DNA of 64,000 nt from Phytophthora colocasiae (taxonomy: Eukaryota > Oomycota > Peronosporomycetes > Peronosporales > Peronosporaceae): positions 558,001 through 622,000 of the forward strand of contig JAGKQI010000083.1 of the NCBI GenBank assembly GCA_018806915.1, given 5' to 3'. Within the stretch, counting starts at the first letter, position 1. Every line of letters starts with the position of its first letter. Positions 51,419-62,417 of this stretch are shown piece by piece. A model generated the notes under the pieces. That model searched no databases. It had not been told where the DNA came from and saw nothing but the letters and a program-made list of their open reading frames with translations. The position numbers and the translations under genes are program-made.

Positions 51419-53072
51419 TATCGTAGAGCTTCCTGAAGTCTTGAGCTGTTCAGCTTGGGTCGCACCGAGCAGATTGAATTATGAGCCGATTTCGTCTTTG
51501 GCGTTGGAAAAATAGTGTGGGTAGCATGCGTGCGACATGCGATTGGGTTTTTCACATACAAAAGACAAGTCAAAACGAGGTTTTATATCCAGAAGGTGTA
51601 CCCAAGAAAACGCAGAAGATGCACCTGCAAAAGCGACTTATTTTCTCCGATGTTGACTGACTGCAACCGGCTGAGTCTTGCCTTACCTTCTTGCCTTCCT
51701 GCTGGTTGTTGTGGGCTATAGCAAACACTTGAGAGTTGTGGGCTATAACGAACACTTAAGAGCTGAAGCCGGGTTGAATTACTCCTCGACAGCGCAGAAC
51801 TACCCTCTGCTTTGCGATCGTGCAGCAGAACAAGACGCATAATACCGTTGAGTTGCGGCGAAGAAGAGGTGCCGTGCTGTACCTAAAGACTCGGCCGTTG
51901 TCTGTATGGAGGATGTTGCTCCTTTCCACACAACACGGTTGCAGCACTCAACTGCTGCCAAGAAAATCCCGTACAATAGGGCTGCCAGCTGTCATGGGCT
52001 TATCTGGCCATACAAAACTGGCAAGACGTACAAGAACTTCCATGAGGAAGATCATTTCGCTGGAAACGAATGATGCGCTTGTCGAGAGGCGGTTGGAAGA
52101 AGAAAGCCTCAATTACTCCAATGCTGAATCAAACTAATTCTTTTGCCGTATTTTGCTGTAAAATGCACGACACGTTGGCTTCGTTGCCGTTTCTGCTTCA
52201 CATCGCATCAACAGTTTTGTTGGTGTCCAACTTTCACCAATACGGTCGACAATCATTGGCGATTGGGTCTCCCGGCGAGAACCTCCCGGCGATAGATCTC
52301 TATGACACTTGTGTACATGTAGCTCTTCGCCCGTTTAGCTACACCTTTGCCGAAAACTAAAGATCCGTTAACACGCGCATAAATGCATTGACGGCATCAA
52401 AACAAAGATCTATGGCTCCTTCACAAGAATTGTACAATATGCATTTTGAATTGTTTTAGATGTGAACACAGTTGACGGCACATTCGATCACGAAGGAGAT
52501 TAAACGTGTGCTTTTAGTGCTCGCGTTCCTATGAGCAAATCTGATAAAACTGCAGCGCACGGCGATAGCAGCAAGCTGCCCTTCCGCTGCAATTCAGTAT
52601 CATTGCTCAGCCACAAAAGACGACTACGTACAGATGAACATTGATAGCATGTAAGGAGCTGATCTAGGCCCGCGGGGGTGGAAGCCCCGTCGTTCCACTC
52701 TCATCAACGCCTGAACAGTGAAAAGGCCGAGCTCAGAACGAGCCCAGCCACCACCAAGCATTCCTATTCCACGCCTGTAACAGAGCTAGCGCTACGGAGG
52801 AGAGCAAGTAAACTCCTGACATAAGAGCGTGGCGACAAACAAATTCCCCATACAACCAAAAAACACTCTGCAAGTTGCCGGTCGTTTTCTAAACTGACGC
52901 TTGTATTAAGTTCAGCACTGTAAAAAATGACTGGCGAGCAGGCAATATTATTAAGTAGCTATATGAAGTAGCAATGTAACGTTTAAGTAAATCCATTCCC
53001 TGTTTAAACCAAATCCAACTTATTGTATCGTCTTTCACAGTATTACGAACCATCGCCCCACGTTCCATCGCT
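51419..53072. other. Intergenic region with a short tandem repeat
   Basis: About 1.65 kb with no convincing gene. A 27-bp unit beginning GTTGTGGGCTATA is repeated in tandem at 51708-51734 and 51735-51761 with few mismatches. An open frame at 51820-52137 is not protein-like to my eye. Confidence 0.45.
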
Positions 53073-54277
53073 ATGATGCTACAGTTCCTGCGTCATGTTG
53101 GGGCAGCGTCTGTCTCTAAGAGAGCGTTATCTAGAGATCTCCAGCCTCTCATTGCGTCTGCAAAGCGTCGTACTATTGCTACGCGCTTGAACAGCTCGAA
53201 AACTAATGCGGACAAGCCTTTGGGCCTGAAAGAAGGTGTCAAAACAACTTCAGGACTGTCGCCCACCATGCAAACACTCGCAGTGTACGTGGTTGTAGCC
53301 ATGTCAGCTATGGGTGTGGTTGCACGGTACAAAAGCCGCGATGCTAAAGAGGATGAGGTGCGTTTGCTGTTTGTGAGTATGCAGAATTTGAAGTTGTACT
53401 AACAAGTTGCCAAGTAGAACGTTCGCATCTTCAACATGGCCAAACGAGCAGTTGTTAAGGACCGACGTGTGTTCGAGACTGTGGGGTATCCGAAGGAGTT
53501 CGAGCGCATTGTGGAATTCGATGCTGACGGTTCTCCCTGTGAAGGAAGTTTCAAAGTCACTGGTGACAAGTACGTTCCAAATGTTTTTGTTTTTGTAATG
53601 TTGACAAGTAGAACTGACTGGTGTTGTGTAGTGGGAGTGTGGTAGTGCATTACCGACAGAACGTACACGTGGGTGAAGACGAAGACAGCGGTATTGTTAC
53701 GTTCGACAAGTTGGTTGTGGACTGCGAAGACGGCTCGACGTTCTCAGCTTTAGAGTCGTTTTTGAAGAACCAGGACGTGGTCACGCATCAGAAGTCCGAG
53801 TCTTTAGGCAACAAGATGTTCTTCCCCGTTATCGGTGGAGTGCTTATTGGCGGTGTTGCTTCTTTCTTCGCTATCCGCATCCTGCGTAACCGACCGTTCT
53901 ACGTGCACAAATTGGTGCTGGATCATGTGAACAACCACGAAATGGCTCGACAATTTATCGGACATCCCATCAAGAGCGACAGATCCAAGTATGTGGGTGT
54001 CCTCACGAACGAAGCTGCTAACTATACGATCCCGTGCAGTGGACCCAAGGGCAACGGCACACTCATCGTCAAGGCGTTTAAGAAGGATAACCCGAATGAA
54101 AAAGCAAGCGATAAAAGCGAGCAGGCAGGAGTGATGACGACTCCAGGCACATCTTGGAAGTTCTCGACCCTCGTGTTGTCGGTCAGTCGCAATGAGAAGC
54201 GCAAGTCGAAAAAAGCCAAGACCATTAACCTCTTGGTCCACGGCGACGTGCCTCCAGCGTCGTCCAAACGGGTATAA
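53073..54277 (+). CDS. Mitochondrial protein with two COA1/TIM21-like units
   Basis: Three exons, 53073-53357, 53418-53569 and 53632-54277, give 360 residues. The N-terminus MMLQFLRHVGAASVSKRALS is a mitochondrial presequence, followed by a helix (TLAVYVVVAMSAMGVVARY). A first unit has VFETVGYPKEFERIVEFDAD and SGSVVVHYRQNVHV. A second helix (VIGGVLIGGVASFFAIRIL) leads to a second unit with KLVLDHVNNHEMARQFIGHP, IPCSGPKGNGTLIVKAFKKD and WKFSTLVLSV. Each unit resembles the COA1/TIM21 fold used in respiratory-complex assembly and inner-membrane import. The duplication within one chain is unusual as far as I know. Confidence 0.7.
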
Positions 54278-54469
54278 CTGTGGTCAATTGACCTAACGTA
54301 ATAGAACTTACAGATAACAACCTAGAACTGCTGGTTCCCATTCTAAATCCCTTGAAAGACTACAGCGATGGACCGGATGTATCAATGCCATCAAGTGGAA
54401 TAGATTGCGAACGAACCCACAGAATGACGTCGCTTCATTCTCGAATCCTCTCACCTCTGGACATTTAAG

Positions 54470-55048
54470 ATGTCTATAAGCTTATCGCTAGCTCCGTTCA
54501 TGATCACTCTGCTGTGTATACTGCTACGTGGAATTCAACTGGTGTTCGCTCTGGTGTCGCTGATCACTGGGATGATGTCGTACTCAACGTCCACGGTGGA
54601 TGGTAGAGACTTTCGACTGGGAAGCAACGAATCCACTTTTGCGTTGCTCGTTGGATACACAATTGTCGAGTATTCCGCCGCGTTCTTACTGTTAGTGGAG
54701 CTGTTCCCTATGATACTCCGTCCTCGTGCAGCTTTCACTCGAACATCAGACGTTTTCCTGGCTTCACTCTCGTTAGTCTCCGGAATCACGTTGGCTTCAG
54801 GCGACTACACTCAACACTGTAGCAACTACACCGGCCTGGTAAATTGCAGTAACATCAAGGCGTCGTCCGTCTTCCTCTTCCTCAGTGTTGTACCTCTCCT
54901 CGGTTCGTTCCTTCTTACCTTCGTGAAAGCAGAAGATCAAAGAATTGAAGACATCGAGTGTCGCGATCGAGCAGGAAGTTACCGAATGGTAACGACTCCA
55001 ATGAGTTCTACTCCTCCAATTGACAACCGAAACCTGGTCACAGCTTAG
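54470..55048 (+). CDS. Four-helix membrane protein (MARVEL-like), cluster member 5
   Basis: 192 residues, the only cluster member on the plus strand. Helix 1 ILLRGIQLVFALVSLITGMM; helix 2 FALLVGYTIVEYSAAFLLLV; helix 3 FLASLSLVSGITLASGDYT; loop QHCSNYTGLVNCSNIKASS with two cysteines; helix 4 FLFLSVVPLLGSFLLTFV. The tail has TTPMSSTPP. LASGDYTxHC corresponds to LASSDYVxYC of its relatives. Confidence 0.76.
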   Translation: MSISLSLAPFMITLLCILLRGIQLVFALVSLITGMMSYSTSTVDGRDFRLGSNESTFALLVGYTIVEYSAAFLLLVELFPMILRPRAAFTRTSDVFLASLSLVSGITLASGDYTQHCSNYTGLVNCSNIKASSVFLFLSVVPLLGSFLLTFVKAEDQRIEDIECRDRAGSYRMVTTPMSSTPPIDNRNLVTA

Positions 55049-55089
55049 GATGCTTTGTAGGATAAGTAGGAATGCAACAATCTATTGTC

Positions 55090-55608
55090 TTACTGTGCAG
55101 CACGACGACGTGTGGCTGTTCCTGTGCAATTCCGACGGAAATCCAAGTGTGTGTTGCTTGAGCGGCGTTTACGCATGCCTTCGTAGTATTTGTCATGACG
55201 CCGTCGACTGTTGTGTACGCGGTCGTAGCGTTTGTCAGCGATGTAGACGACTACGAAGCACGCGATGAAGGTTAGGCCGATGGACGCGAAGAAGAGACCG
55301 AGGCCGCACACAGGACCGATGCAGGCATCTCCAGTGCCTTTCCTGCCCTGTTTAGATCTGGAGACGGAAGGAGCTGCTGCGAAAACTTGGGATAACTCGT
55401 CTTGAACGGTTCGTTGGCGTTGGACTGGAATGGATCGGGTGATATCAACTGGATTCGGGATGACGATGGGGCTGGACGGTGTTATCACTGCGTGGGAACC
55501 GTGTCGAAGTGAGTTGGCGTGGGTTTTTGATGGGAATTGGAGAACCAACAGAACCACCGCTAGAACGAAAGGTACAGCCAAGATGGAGAAGGAGAGCTTC
55601 ATCCGCAT
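55090..55608 (-). CDS. Membrane protein with signal peptide and one further helix, unrecognised
   Basis: 172 residues from MRMKLSF; the frame is open to 55773. An N-terminal signal or anchor (SILAVPFVLAVVLLVLQF) is followed by a polar segment (VQDELSQVFAAAPSVSRSK). A second helix (GLGLFFASIGLTFIACFVVV) follows two cysteines (ACIGPVC), and the tail is strongly basic (HNSRRRHDKYYEGMRKRR). No RXLR motif is in the expected place. It converges with cluster member 5, 41 bp apart. Confidence 0.6.
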   Translation of the reverse strand: MRMKLSFSILAVPFVLAVVLLVLQFPSKTHANSLRHGSHAVITPSSPIVIPNPVDITRSIPVQRQRTVQDELSQVFAAAPSVSRSKQGRKGTGDACIGPVCGLGLFFASIGLTFIACFVVVYIADKRYDRVHNSRRRHDKYYEGMRKRRSSNTHLDFRRNCTGTATRRRAAQ

Positions 55609-55859
55609 GACTGAAGTTGAGGTTGATGATGAAGTTGGAGAGCGAGAAATGCAGTTGTGTTCCATTTCCATTTGAATGTCATTGTGCAATCTCATGGTTT
55701 TCAACCCCGAAATATATATCCATGTACATGAAACCAACGAACTTCTGTTCTTCTCGCTGAAAACAGCACCCACCTAACGCCAATGTAGCTACAATTTGGC
55801 TGGTGGTTTTGTTCCTAATGGTCTAGTTTTGCTTCCAATAAGCAGCCTTATCAAGATAC

Positions 55860-57050
55860 TACTTGTCTAATTTCGTATTACTTGAGCGATGTGATAAATC
55901 TTGTGAACGTGGCCCAATATCAAAGACCAGCCCTTCTCATCACGGTAGCAGAAGCAGCGCGACCGGGAAGCATCAACCCTGGGCCATTGACTTTACACGA
56001 CGAATTATAGCTTGCTGGGATGGAAAGCCAATTACATGTTTTGGCTATGATTCTTCATCGTTGGGAAATACTTACCAAGTTACAGATATGATTCGTATTC
56101 GCTTGTCACTACTCAAGTGAGTGTCGTGTCAATGACCGTTTACATCGCTACAGTAGTACTGGGAATTGCGATTCTGTGGGTTTCCCTGTTCCGTTTGGAA
56201 TTGTTGTCGAAAATTGTCCCGTGTCCTGGTATCAAAGCATTTCGCCCAGGACCTCAAAGCTAGCGACAATTGCTGTGATGTATCCTGCCTTCAGCAGTGT
56301 TTAAATCCAGAGTATTGTGCTTGGATTGTGTTATTTCTCCCATTATCGCGAAGAATATCGTGGCTTGGTCATCCTCCCACTTGGAAGACTACGTTCCGTT
56401 GATAGCAGTATTCTCTATTGACGTGTTTAATGCGCTGTACGTATCCACTTGTATGCAGGCAGCGAAGTCCACATTAGCTACGATCTTTTATCATCTCCTT
56501 TGGCGTTTTGAAGTGCTGTCGATTTATTCACTACCTGGGACGGACACAAGCTGTACAGAAGCGACACATGTACCAAGGTAATCGCTCATATTATCAGATG
56601 CAACTGGGGGATTTCCAGACGAAAACTGGCAAACCATTGGGATTCGATCGCCACTTCAATTAGGTCTTGGAGTTGACATTGAGCGAGTTTTAGACTCTCT
56701 TCTTGGTCGCCAAATCAACGGACAACTTCCCGAAAATCGTCAAGAACAGCTACAGGAAGCCGTGGACAGGTTACTGTTCATCCTAGCATCAATTCAAGGC
56801 AAGATTTAGCTACGGGATCGCTTGTAACAGCTCAAGACCTTCCATCTGAGGAGCAGCGAGCTGCATTGGTACAGAACTTGAATTACTTTTCAATTGTGAA
56901 ATCACACACTGGTTGAGTACATGGAGTGCGCCATCCCCTTGCTCTTTGGCATTTTTACTTGTCGATCATCTGTTTACTTCCTGCGCACAAATATTATCCT
57001 CACACTCGCGATATGATCCCAGGTCAATTAGAAAGAATGATGACAAGTCT
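55860..57050 (+). pseudogene. Decayed multi-pass membrane-protein gene, broken by mariner
   Basis: Several frames read as one membrane protein with frameshifts: IDFTRRIIACWDGKPITCFG near 55980, then IAKNIVAWSSSHLEDYVPLI and VFSIDVFNALYVSTCMQ near 56340-56460. Next come LGLGVDIERVLDSLLGRQIN near 56660, then VEYMECAIPLLFG and YYPHTRDMIPGQLERMM near 56910-57045. A short continuation may follow the mariner element at 58484. From memory this resembles a multicopy Phytophthora transmembrane family; I cannot verify that here. Confidence 0.55.
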
Positions 57051-57051
57051 A

Positions 57052-57146
57052 CACCATTGCACGGCGTTCTTCACAAAGTGCGCGCTGGAAATCAAACAAT
57101 GCGCACTCAAATTCACAAAGCGCGCGCTGAAAATCAAAAACACCTG
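57052..57146 (+). repeat. Mariner left terminal inverted repeat
   Basis: Ninety-five bases beginning CACCATTGCACGGCGTT and ending AAAAACACCTG. It differs from the complement of 58387-58481 at two positions that I found. Confidence 0.92.
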
Positions 57147-57198
57147 TTATACTTTATACCGTTTAAAGAACATTGATTGTCAAATCTAATTGGAATTA

Positions 57199-58341
57199 TT
57201 ATGTACCAACTTCCATGTCAAGCATGCCTAATGCACGTTGATGATGAACCAGTGAGTGGCAAAAGGCGCGGTTGCACAGCTCTGGTGTTACCACCTCCGC
57301 AAAGAGAGGGTCAGCAGCCTTCTTAAGAAATTCAGAGCGGTGCTCTGTAATCGTTGTTCCTGCCGGCACACGTATGATGGCAGGTCGTTGCCGTGCAAGA
57401 AAACGCTTGACTGCACTTTTGTAGACGGAAAAAACGTTCTCAATTGGGTTCAACATTGGCGAGTAAGGCCCAAGTTTTAGCACTTCTGCACCCTCGAATT
57501 CTTCTTCATCGAAAACGGCATCGGCGCGAGCATGACACGGCGCATTGTCGAGCACCACCACCACATTGTCCAGCGAATGTGTCACTCTGATGCTGACGCA
57601 AGAAGCGCCGGATGAACTCGTTGGCTAGGTCGGCAGTGAAGGAGCCAAACTGCGACTCTTGGTAAGCAATCCCAGTACTCGATATCACTGCAATTACGTG
57701 AATGTTTCTGCCTTTGCTAGCGACGACAGTCTGTACGGCACGGGTGCCGCGTGCGCTCCATCCAGTCCCACGTGAACACCACAAATTGAAGTTGGTTTCG
57801 TCCAGATAGAACACCGTCTTGTTGTTTGCCAGCGCTGCGTAGAACTTGACCACGTAGTCTGCTCCGCTTCTGCTTGTTGACTAGGCTATTGCGCGTTGTC
57901 ACGTCACGGTGGAGCTTCTTTACAGTAAAATTGCAAGCGTCGAGTTCACGGCGAACCGTTTCGCGATTTAGCTTCACACCAAACTTCTGGTCGATCATTC
58001 TCGCCATGTCGACGCACGGTAGCTCTGGTGTGGTGGCTAGTTCGTTGAGAATGTAGTCCACGTGCTCAGGAAGTATCTTTTCTCCGATCCACCACGCTTT
58101 TTCTGCTTGCCACTCCAGTCGCCAGACTCCTTAGCAGCCCTTTATCCCCCCATGCTGTGCGCTCACCAACATCGTACAGTTCTGCAGTTTCCTTCCAGTT
58201 GCCTTCGCCCTTGGCTACACGCAATACTGCTGCCCGAATGTGGAGGGGGTATCTCTTGTAGCTAGTTGGCATCGCGCCAAAATTGAGAATCAAGTGTCGC
58301 CAGAGGGAGAGTTTGGCGCCAAACGTGCCGAGCCCAGTCAA
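57199..58341 (-). pseudogene. Tc1/mariner transposase, frameshifted
   Basis: Fragments in order from the right: a helix-turn-helix start (YKRYPLHIRAAVLRVAKGEG, ELYDVGERT), a second HTH (MARMIDQKFGVKLNRETVRR), the first catalytic aspartate (VFYLDETNFNLW), the second (VVVVLDNAPCHARAD), and the glutamate (YSPMLNPIENVFSVYK). About 35 residues lie between the second Asp and the Glu. At least three frame changes separate the fragments, so no active transposase is made. Confidence 0.88.
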
Positions 58342-58386
58342 TAAATCTACCGTATAATCTCATAATTTGATGAGTATAAATTCGTG

Positions 58387-58481
58387 CAGGTGTTTTTGAT
58401 TTTCAGCGCGCACTTTGTGAATTTGAGTGCGCATTGTTTGATTTCCAGCGCGCACTTTGTGAATAACGCCGTGCAATGGTG
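58387..58481 (-). repeat. Mariner right terminal inverted repeat
   Basis: Ninety-five-base partner of 57052-57146, followed by the TA target copy. Confidence 0.92.
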
Positions 58482-58803
58482 TAATTATCTACGATGTCGC
58501 TGGAATTTTGTGGCGCTTCACATTGCACTCAAGTGAAAATCCAATCTATCGGCAGTGTACCCGTAGACTCACGTGGTACAGCTACAAAATCAACTTTTTG
58601 TCTTCTTCTCCTGTTCCAACTTCACATTTCAATTTTCCTGGTTATTTTCCTTTAGTAATTCGGGAATCAAAATCTTGACTTCAACGACCATCACTCACCA
58701 AATTTAAAATGACCAATCAGCGTCCGTTTCATTGCGAAAAGTCTCCACTAAAACTATTCGGATCGTGGTGTCATTCTACAATTTACCACGTGAGACTTTC
58801 GTC

Positions 58804-59640
58804 ATGAATCCTGATGTCTTGAATTTTTTCCTTGCCAATGATCCGTTGGGCACTCTACATTCTCCAGCAGTAAACCCTAATATAATGTCCCAAGCCATGG
58901 TCTCGTCCTTTTTTATGGACGTTTCCGCCTACTCAAGCGACCTGTACGAGTACCCAGCGACCAATCGACCTGTAAATGGTCTTCCCAATGCTTTTGTCCT
59001 GTGCTGGGAGAACGTCCTGGTACCTGCTAAGTGGATGAGGCACCAACTCGGTTTAAAACCGTCGATATCAGCCCTTCAAGCTGCTAAACAAAGAGTTTTA
59101 CGTACTCCGAACCTCCAGGCAGCACTCGCTAGAGTGGAGCAAGATCTCATTGATCTGCTTACGACTGTGTCCAGTTATGGTCCCCTCTTCATTGTCAGTG
59201 AAGAGAGTGTGCAGTTCGTGGAAGCTACGTGCAAGACTTTGTTCCCGAGATTGGCCTTTTGTCTCGGCAGCACCACTACAATGACCAGTGTCCATGTCAT
59301 TGGAGCTCCTAACAGATTCCAATCTGCGGCTGAAAAGACGACATGGAGAGTCAATTTATTGCAGAGTTTGTGTCGTGATCGGTTGTTTGGTGGAGCTCCG
59401 CAGAGACTTGTGGATCCGCAAGCGGGAAAATTCGGACTTGTGCTGGTGAGTCCGCACCAAACCGATATTGCTGCTTGTGGTGATACTTACAAGGTGGCAC
59501 CATTTATCGTCGCTAAGAGTGTGCATGTGCAGAATGCCCGCAATCTCTCACTGGAAGAATTTACGTTGCATCTAAGGACGCTGTCTGAGTACATCCCTCA
59601 AGCAGCACCATGCGACACCAGCTTTACCATTCAGCTCTAA
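58804..59640 (+). CDS. HAD-like protein, unrecognised, with degenerate motif I
   Basis: 278 residues from the first ATG of the frame; the frame is open upstream to 58732, so another start or exon is possible. The segment AFVLCWENVLVPAKWM lies where a HAD hydrolase has its DxDxT/V nucleophile motif; both aspartates are changed. GPLFIVSEESVQFVEATC and LFPRL look like the following HAD motif II region. The C-terminal half has FGLVLVSPHQTDIAACGDTY. The HAD call is a pattern impression; if right, the protein is not a phosphatase. Confidence 0.55.
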   Translation: MNPDVLNFFLANDPLGTLHSPAVNPNIMSQAMVSSFFMDVSAYSSDLYEYPATNRPVNGLPNAFVLCWENVLVPAKWMRHQLGLKPSISALQAAKQRVLRTPNLQAALARVEQDLIDLLTTVSSYGPLFIVSEESVQFVEATCKTLFPRLAFCLGSTTTMTSVHVIGAPNRFQSAAEKTTWRVNLLQSLCRDRLFGGAPQRLVDPQAGKFGLVLVSPHQTDIAACGDTYKVAPFIVAKSVHVQNARNLSLEEFTLHLRTLSEYIPQAAPCDTSFTIQL

Positions 59641-60982
59641 ACTGCTGACAGTACAACAATTGGACGTAGTTCTTTGAATTTTATATCTTGAGTTCCACTT
59701 TTGGTATAAAAAACAAACAAACAAACAAACAAACACAAGCTAAAACCATTCTGTGGTTTCATTCATTCGTCCTCGATTACCGTCGATTAAGTCTACTTTT
59801 TTCAAATGGTGTTTGTTCATCACGAATTATTGCTACGTGTAGTAGTACGTTCTTTCCCTCGCCAACGCGATCAAGCCCTCGTCTCGGTTTTACGGAGACG
59901 CTTGAGCAAATGAGTGTGCTAGGCCCTTTCCTCGTCATTGGTACCGGTTGCTGCGCTTCTTAGAAGCCGTTGAGTATTCAGTCACCAACACTAACCGTGG
60001 GTCGGTCGTAGGCGAGCGTCAAAGCTTCTTGATGATGAGGTATACTCATCATCGCAGCAGCAGAATGTTCTACTGAAGCAGTCATAGTAAACGAATTGCT
60101 GATGCTTGAAGTGGAGCGGTGCGAAGGATACGGCGAGTCAAAATGGAAAATGACATCGGCCATTTTCATTTACAGGTAATTTGTTCATGTCGTTAGCCCC
60201 GCATAATCTGCCATATCCCATCTGAAATGTTGATTCAAACATGAAAATTACAGAATAAATCAGCCATAAACACCTACATCCTGTGAGAATAGAGAATGGT
60301 AACAGTTGAGCATATATTTTGGTTCCAACATCACGAGTAAATGAACGATATGACGATGACACTTGAGATCGGGTTTGAAGTTACTGTAGAAGAAGAATAC
60401 TAGTAGCTTTTATCGAACGTCTCGTTTTGCCATCTAAAAACTAAAACTTGAAATCTGACCAATTCGCTAGGAGTCCAAATTCGATTTTCATGAGGACGTA
60501 AAACTTCAGTAGGGGGTCAAAACTGACTACAGCCTCATCAAGACCAATCTCAGAGTAGATAAAATGACAAAGGATCCTAGCACCACTTGTGTCATCGATC
60601 TTTCTGCTCGAAAGTGTGTATCGTTTTCAATGTCTCCATGCTGCGCAAAAATCAATTGCAGTACGAACCCGCCAAAGAACGAGAAGAGTTGTCTTACCGA
60701 ACAATTACCAAAATTCAAAAAGATGTTACAATGGGAAGAACTGTTGAAGTCAAGATTAGGTCCTTTTCGTCTATCTTTCCGAATGCTGTTCGAAACGGAT
60801 TCAACTCTTGCACTCTTGATTCGATCAGGTTCTCGTTACCTTAGCCAAGTCCTCGGCTGTTTTATCGCTTTTGCGGAGACGGCTAAGCAACGGCTTGGCG
60901 AACCGAGATTTGAAGTATTCTTCGGCCCCACAACGTTTCCAATCTTTTTAAAGAGATTGCTGGTATTGATCCCAAATTCCCT
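59641..60982. other. Intergenic, with CAAA tandem repeat and an effector-like remnant
   Basis: A short (CAAA)n tract lies at about 59708-59734. At 59978-60169 on the minus strand a stop-limited frame has HQEALTLAYDRPTVSV, matching the block HQEALTLDGSPKIDEG in the better-kept effector remnant at 60983. No intact gene is present. Confidence 0.5.
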
Positions 60983-61207
60983 TTACTTGTCGTCATTTTT
61001 GGTAGTAGTGGCTGCGCCTTTCAGAATTCGGTTAGTACCCGGACCTTCATCAATTTTGGGCGAGCCATCGAGGGTCAACGCTTCTTGATGGTCAGATACC
61101 TTCATCGTCGCAGTAGCAGCAGAGGCTACCGAAGCAGCCAATCCCAAAAGTAAAGTCCAGAACAGTAGGCACATTAATGTTTGTACAAGCGGTGCGAAGT
61201 CGGTCAC
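60850..61207 (-). pseudogene. RXLR-type effector remnant
   Basis: The frame begins near 61207 with a hydrophobic signal peptide (LLFWTLLLGLAASVASA). DHQEALTLDGSPKIDEGPG and an RILK sequence follow at the position of the RXLR motif, then a stop after KNDDK. Beyond the stop a segment like the start of a WY-type helical domain is still visible (ISLKRLETLWG). Effectors of this kind are secreted and enter host cells. The stop and later breaks mean this copy is not functional. Confidence 0.65.
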
Positions 61208-62417
61208 AGTGAGTCAAAATGGGAAGTGAACGAAGTGTTTTGTGCTTTAGCTACGGTTTTCATATTCACTAGACAACATGCTTATGGCAGGTTTGTTGCT
61301 CGTGATTCGAAATCTGAGACTCGATCTGGCTAACAGTTCGTAGGCCGTGAATAATCATACTTTAACGTTGCTGATCTCTTCACAAGCTGAAATCAAAAAT
61401 GGCAGTAAGCTTTAAAAAAAATGCGTTAGTCTCACCGTGTAAGCCCCAGTCCGTGCTTTTCTCAACTCAAATTTCACGAAAGTGTATATCATTTCGGAGT
61501 CTCCACGTTGCGTGAAAAACAATTGCAGTATGAACGCGAGGAGAGTCTTGTGCCTCTGTCTTCATTCCAGCTTAAGATCGCTCGGTTTCGTAATAGCAGT
61601 AGCCGCCAATCTAATGCCACAGAAAAATTTTTTGGAACCCAAAGAGATCGCCACATCTCTTCTAGCGCTGGACACGATAAAAAGCAGTGTTCAACTGTCT
61701 CAATCGCTGTGCATGATTCTCGAACACATTGCTGGACCGTAGGGTTAAGCTTTATAGCCGTGAGCCAAGTATGAGATCTCCAAAAACCATTCGGAGCATC
61801 CCATCACGGACAACCAGGAGAAGACAGCGTCGCAGCGATACATATTCCGATAATGTCTTGTGAATTCGGGCTTGAGCTCCTTCAGTGGATGAGGGTTCAC
61901 CGATGTAGTAGGATAGAGCACATCAATCCAATCATCTCGCTTCAAGTTAGGAAAGAAACTTGTTTCTTTTTCCAGACTGAACGCCAAACACCGGTGGAAA
62001 AATTCCTCGAGTAGAGACTCGTATTTTCTCCAACCGTTGGGTGAGGCGGCACTCTAGCGGTGCATCCAATGAATGGAACACGGGCACATCTAATAGAATA
62101 GCGAATTTCATAGTTTGGGACCTGCGAAATCCAAATGCTACATTACCACATTTCGTAGAATATACACTAGAAGTATTACGACGATTAATAGCGTTATGTG
62201 CTCTTCTCTTTGTTGAAAAAGGACAAAAAACACGAAAACGAAGAAGCAATTACATCAAGTACTACGTGCAGTGGGCAGTGCCACGACATGTAGAGTATTT
62301 TTTCGCAAGATTACTTCTTGTCTAACGCACGGTGCTACAGTACAATGTGATCGCCAAAAGAGGGAAATCCTGCGGTCCTCAGATTGACTGCGGTCCAGGT
62401 CGAGATGTCTTCAGCCT
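61208..62417. other. Repeat-rich spacer, no intact gene
   Basis: The segment near 61475-61545 repeats, with divergence, the segment near 60605-60680 (both contain CGAAAGTGTRTATCRTTT and CAATTGCAGTAYGAAC). A plus frame at 62041-62325 with ALCALLFVEKGQKTRKRR could be part of a transposase. Another minus frame at 61745-61987 is unrecognised. Confidence 0.4.

Larger units (their letters stand above)
57052..58481 (-). mobile_element. Tc1/mariner-type DNA transposon
   Basis: The element is 1430 bp long, with 95-bp terminal inverted repeats and flanking TA at 57050-57051 and 58482-58483. The transposase frame is on the minus strand and broken. Each repeat contains two internal copies of a subrepeat (TTCACAAAGYGCGCGCTG, then AAATCAAA). 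Confidence 0.92.

Noticed and set aside
61947..62249. MKFAIL start similar to the Kazal inhibitor signal peptide
   Set aside because: Only six residues match and no cysteine pattern follows; probably chance.
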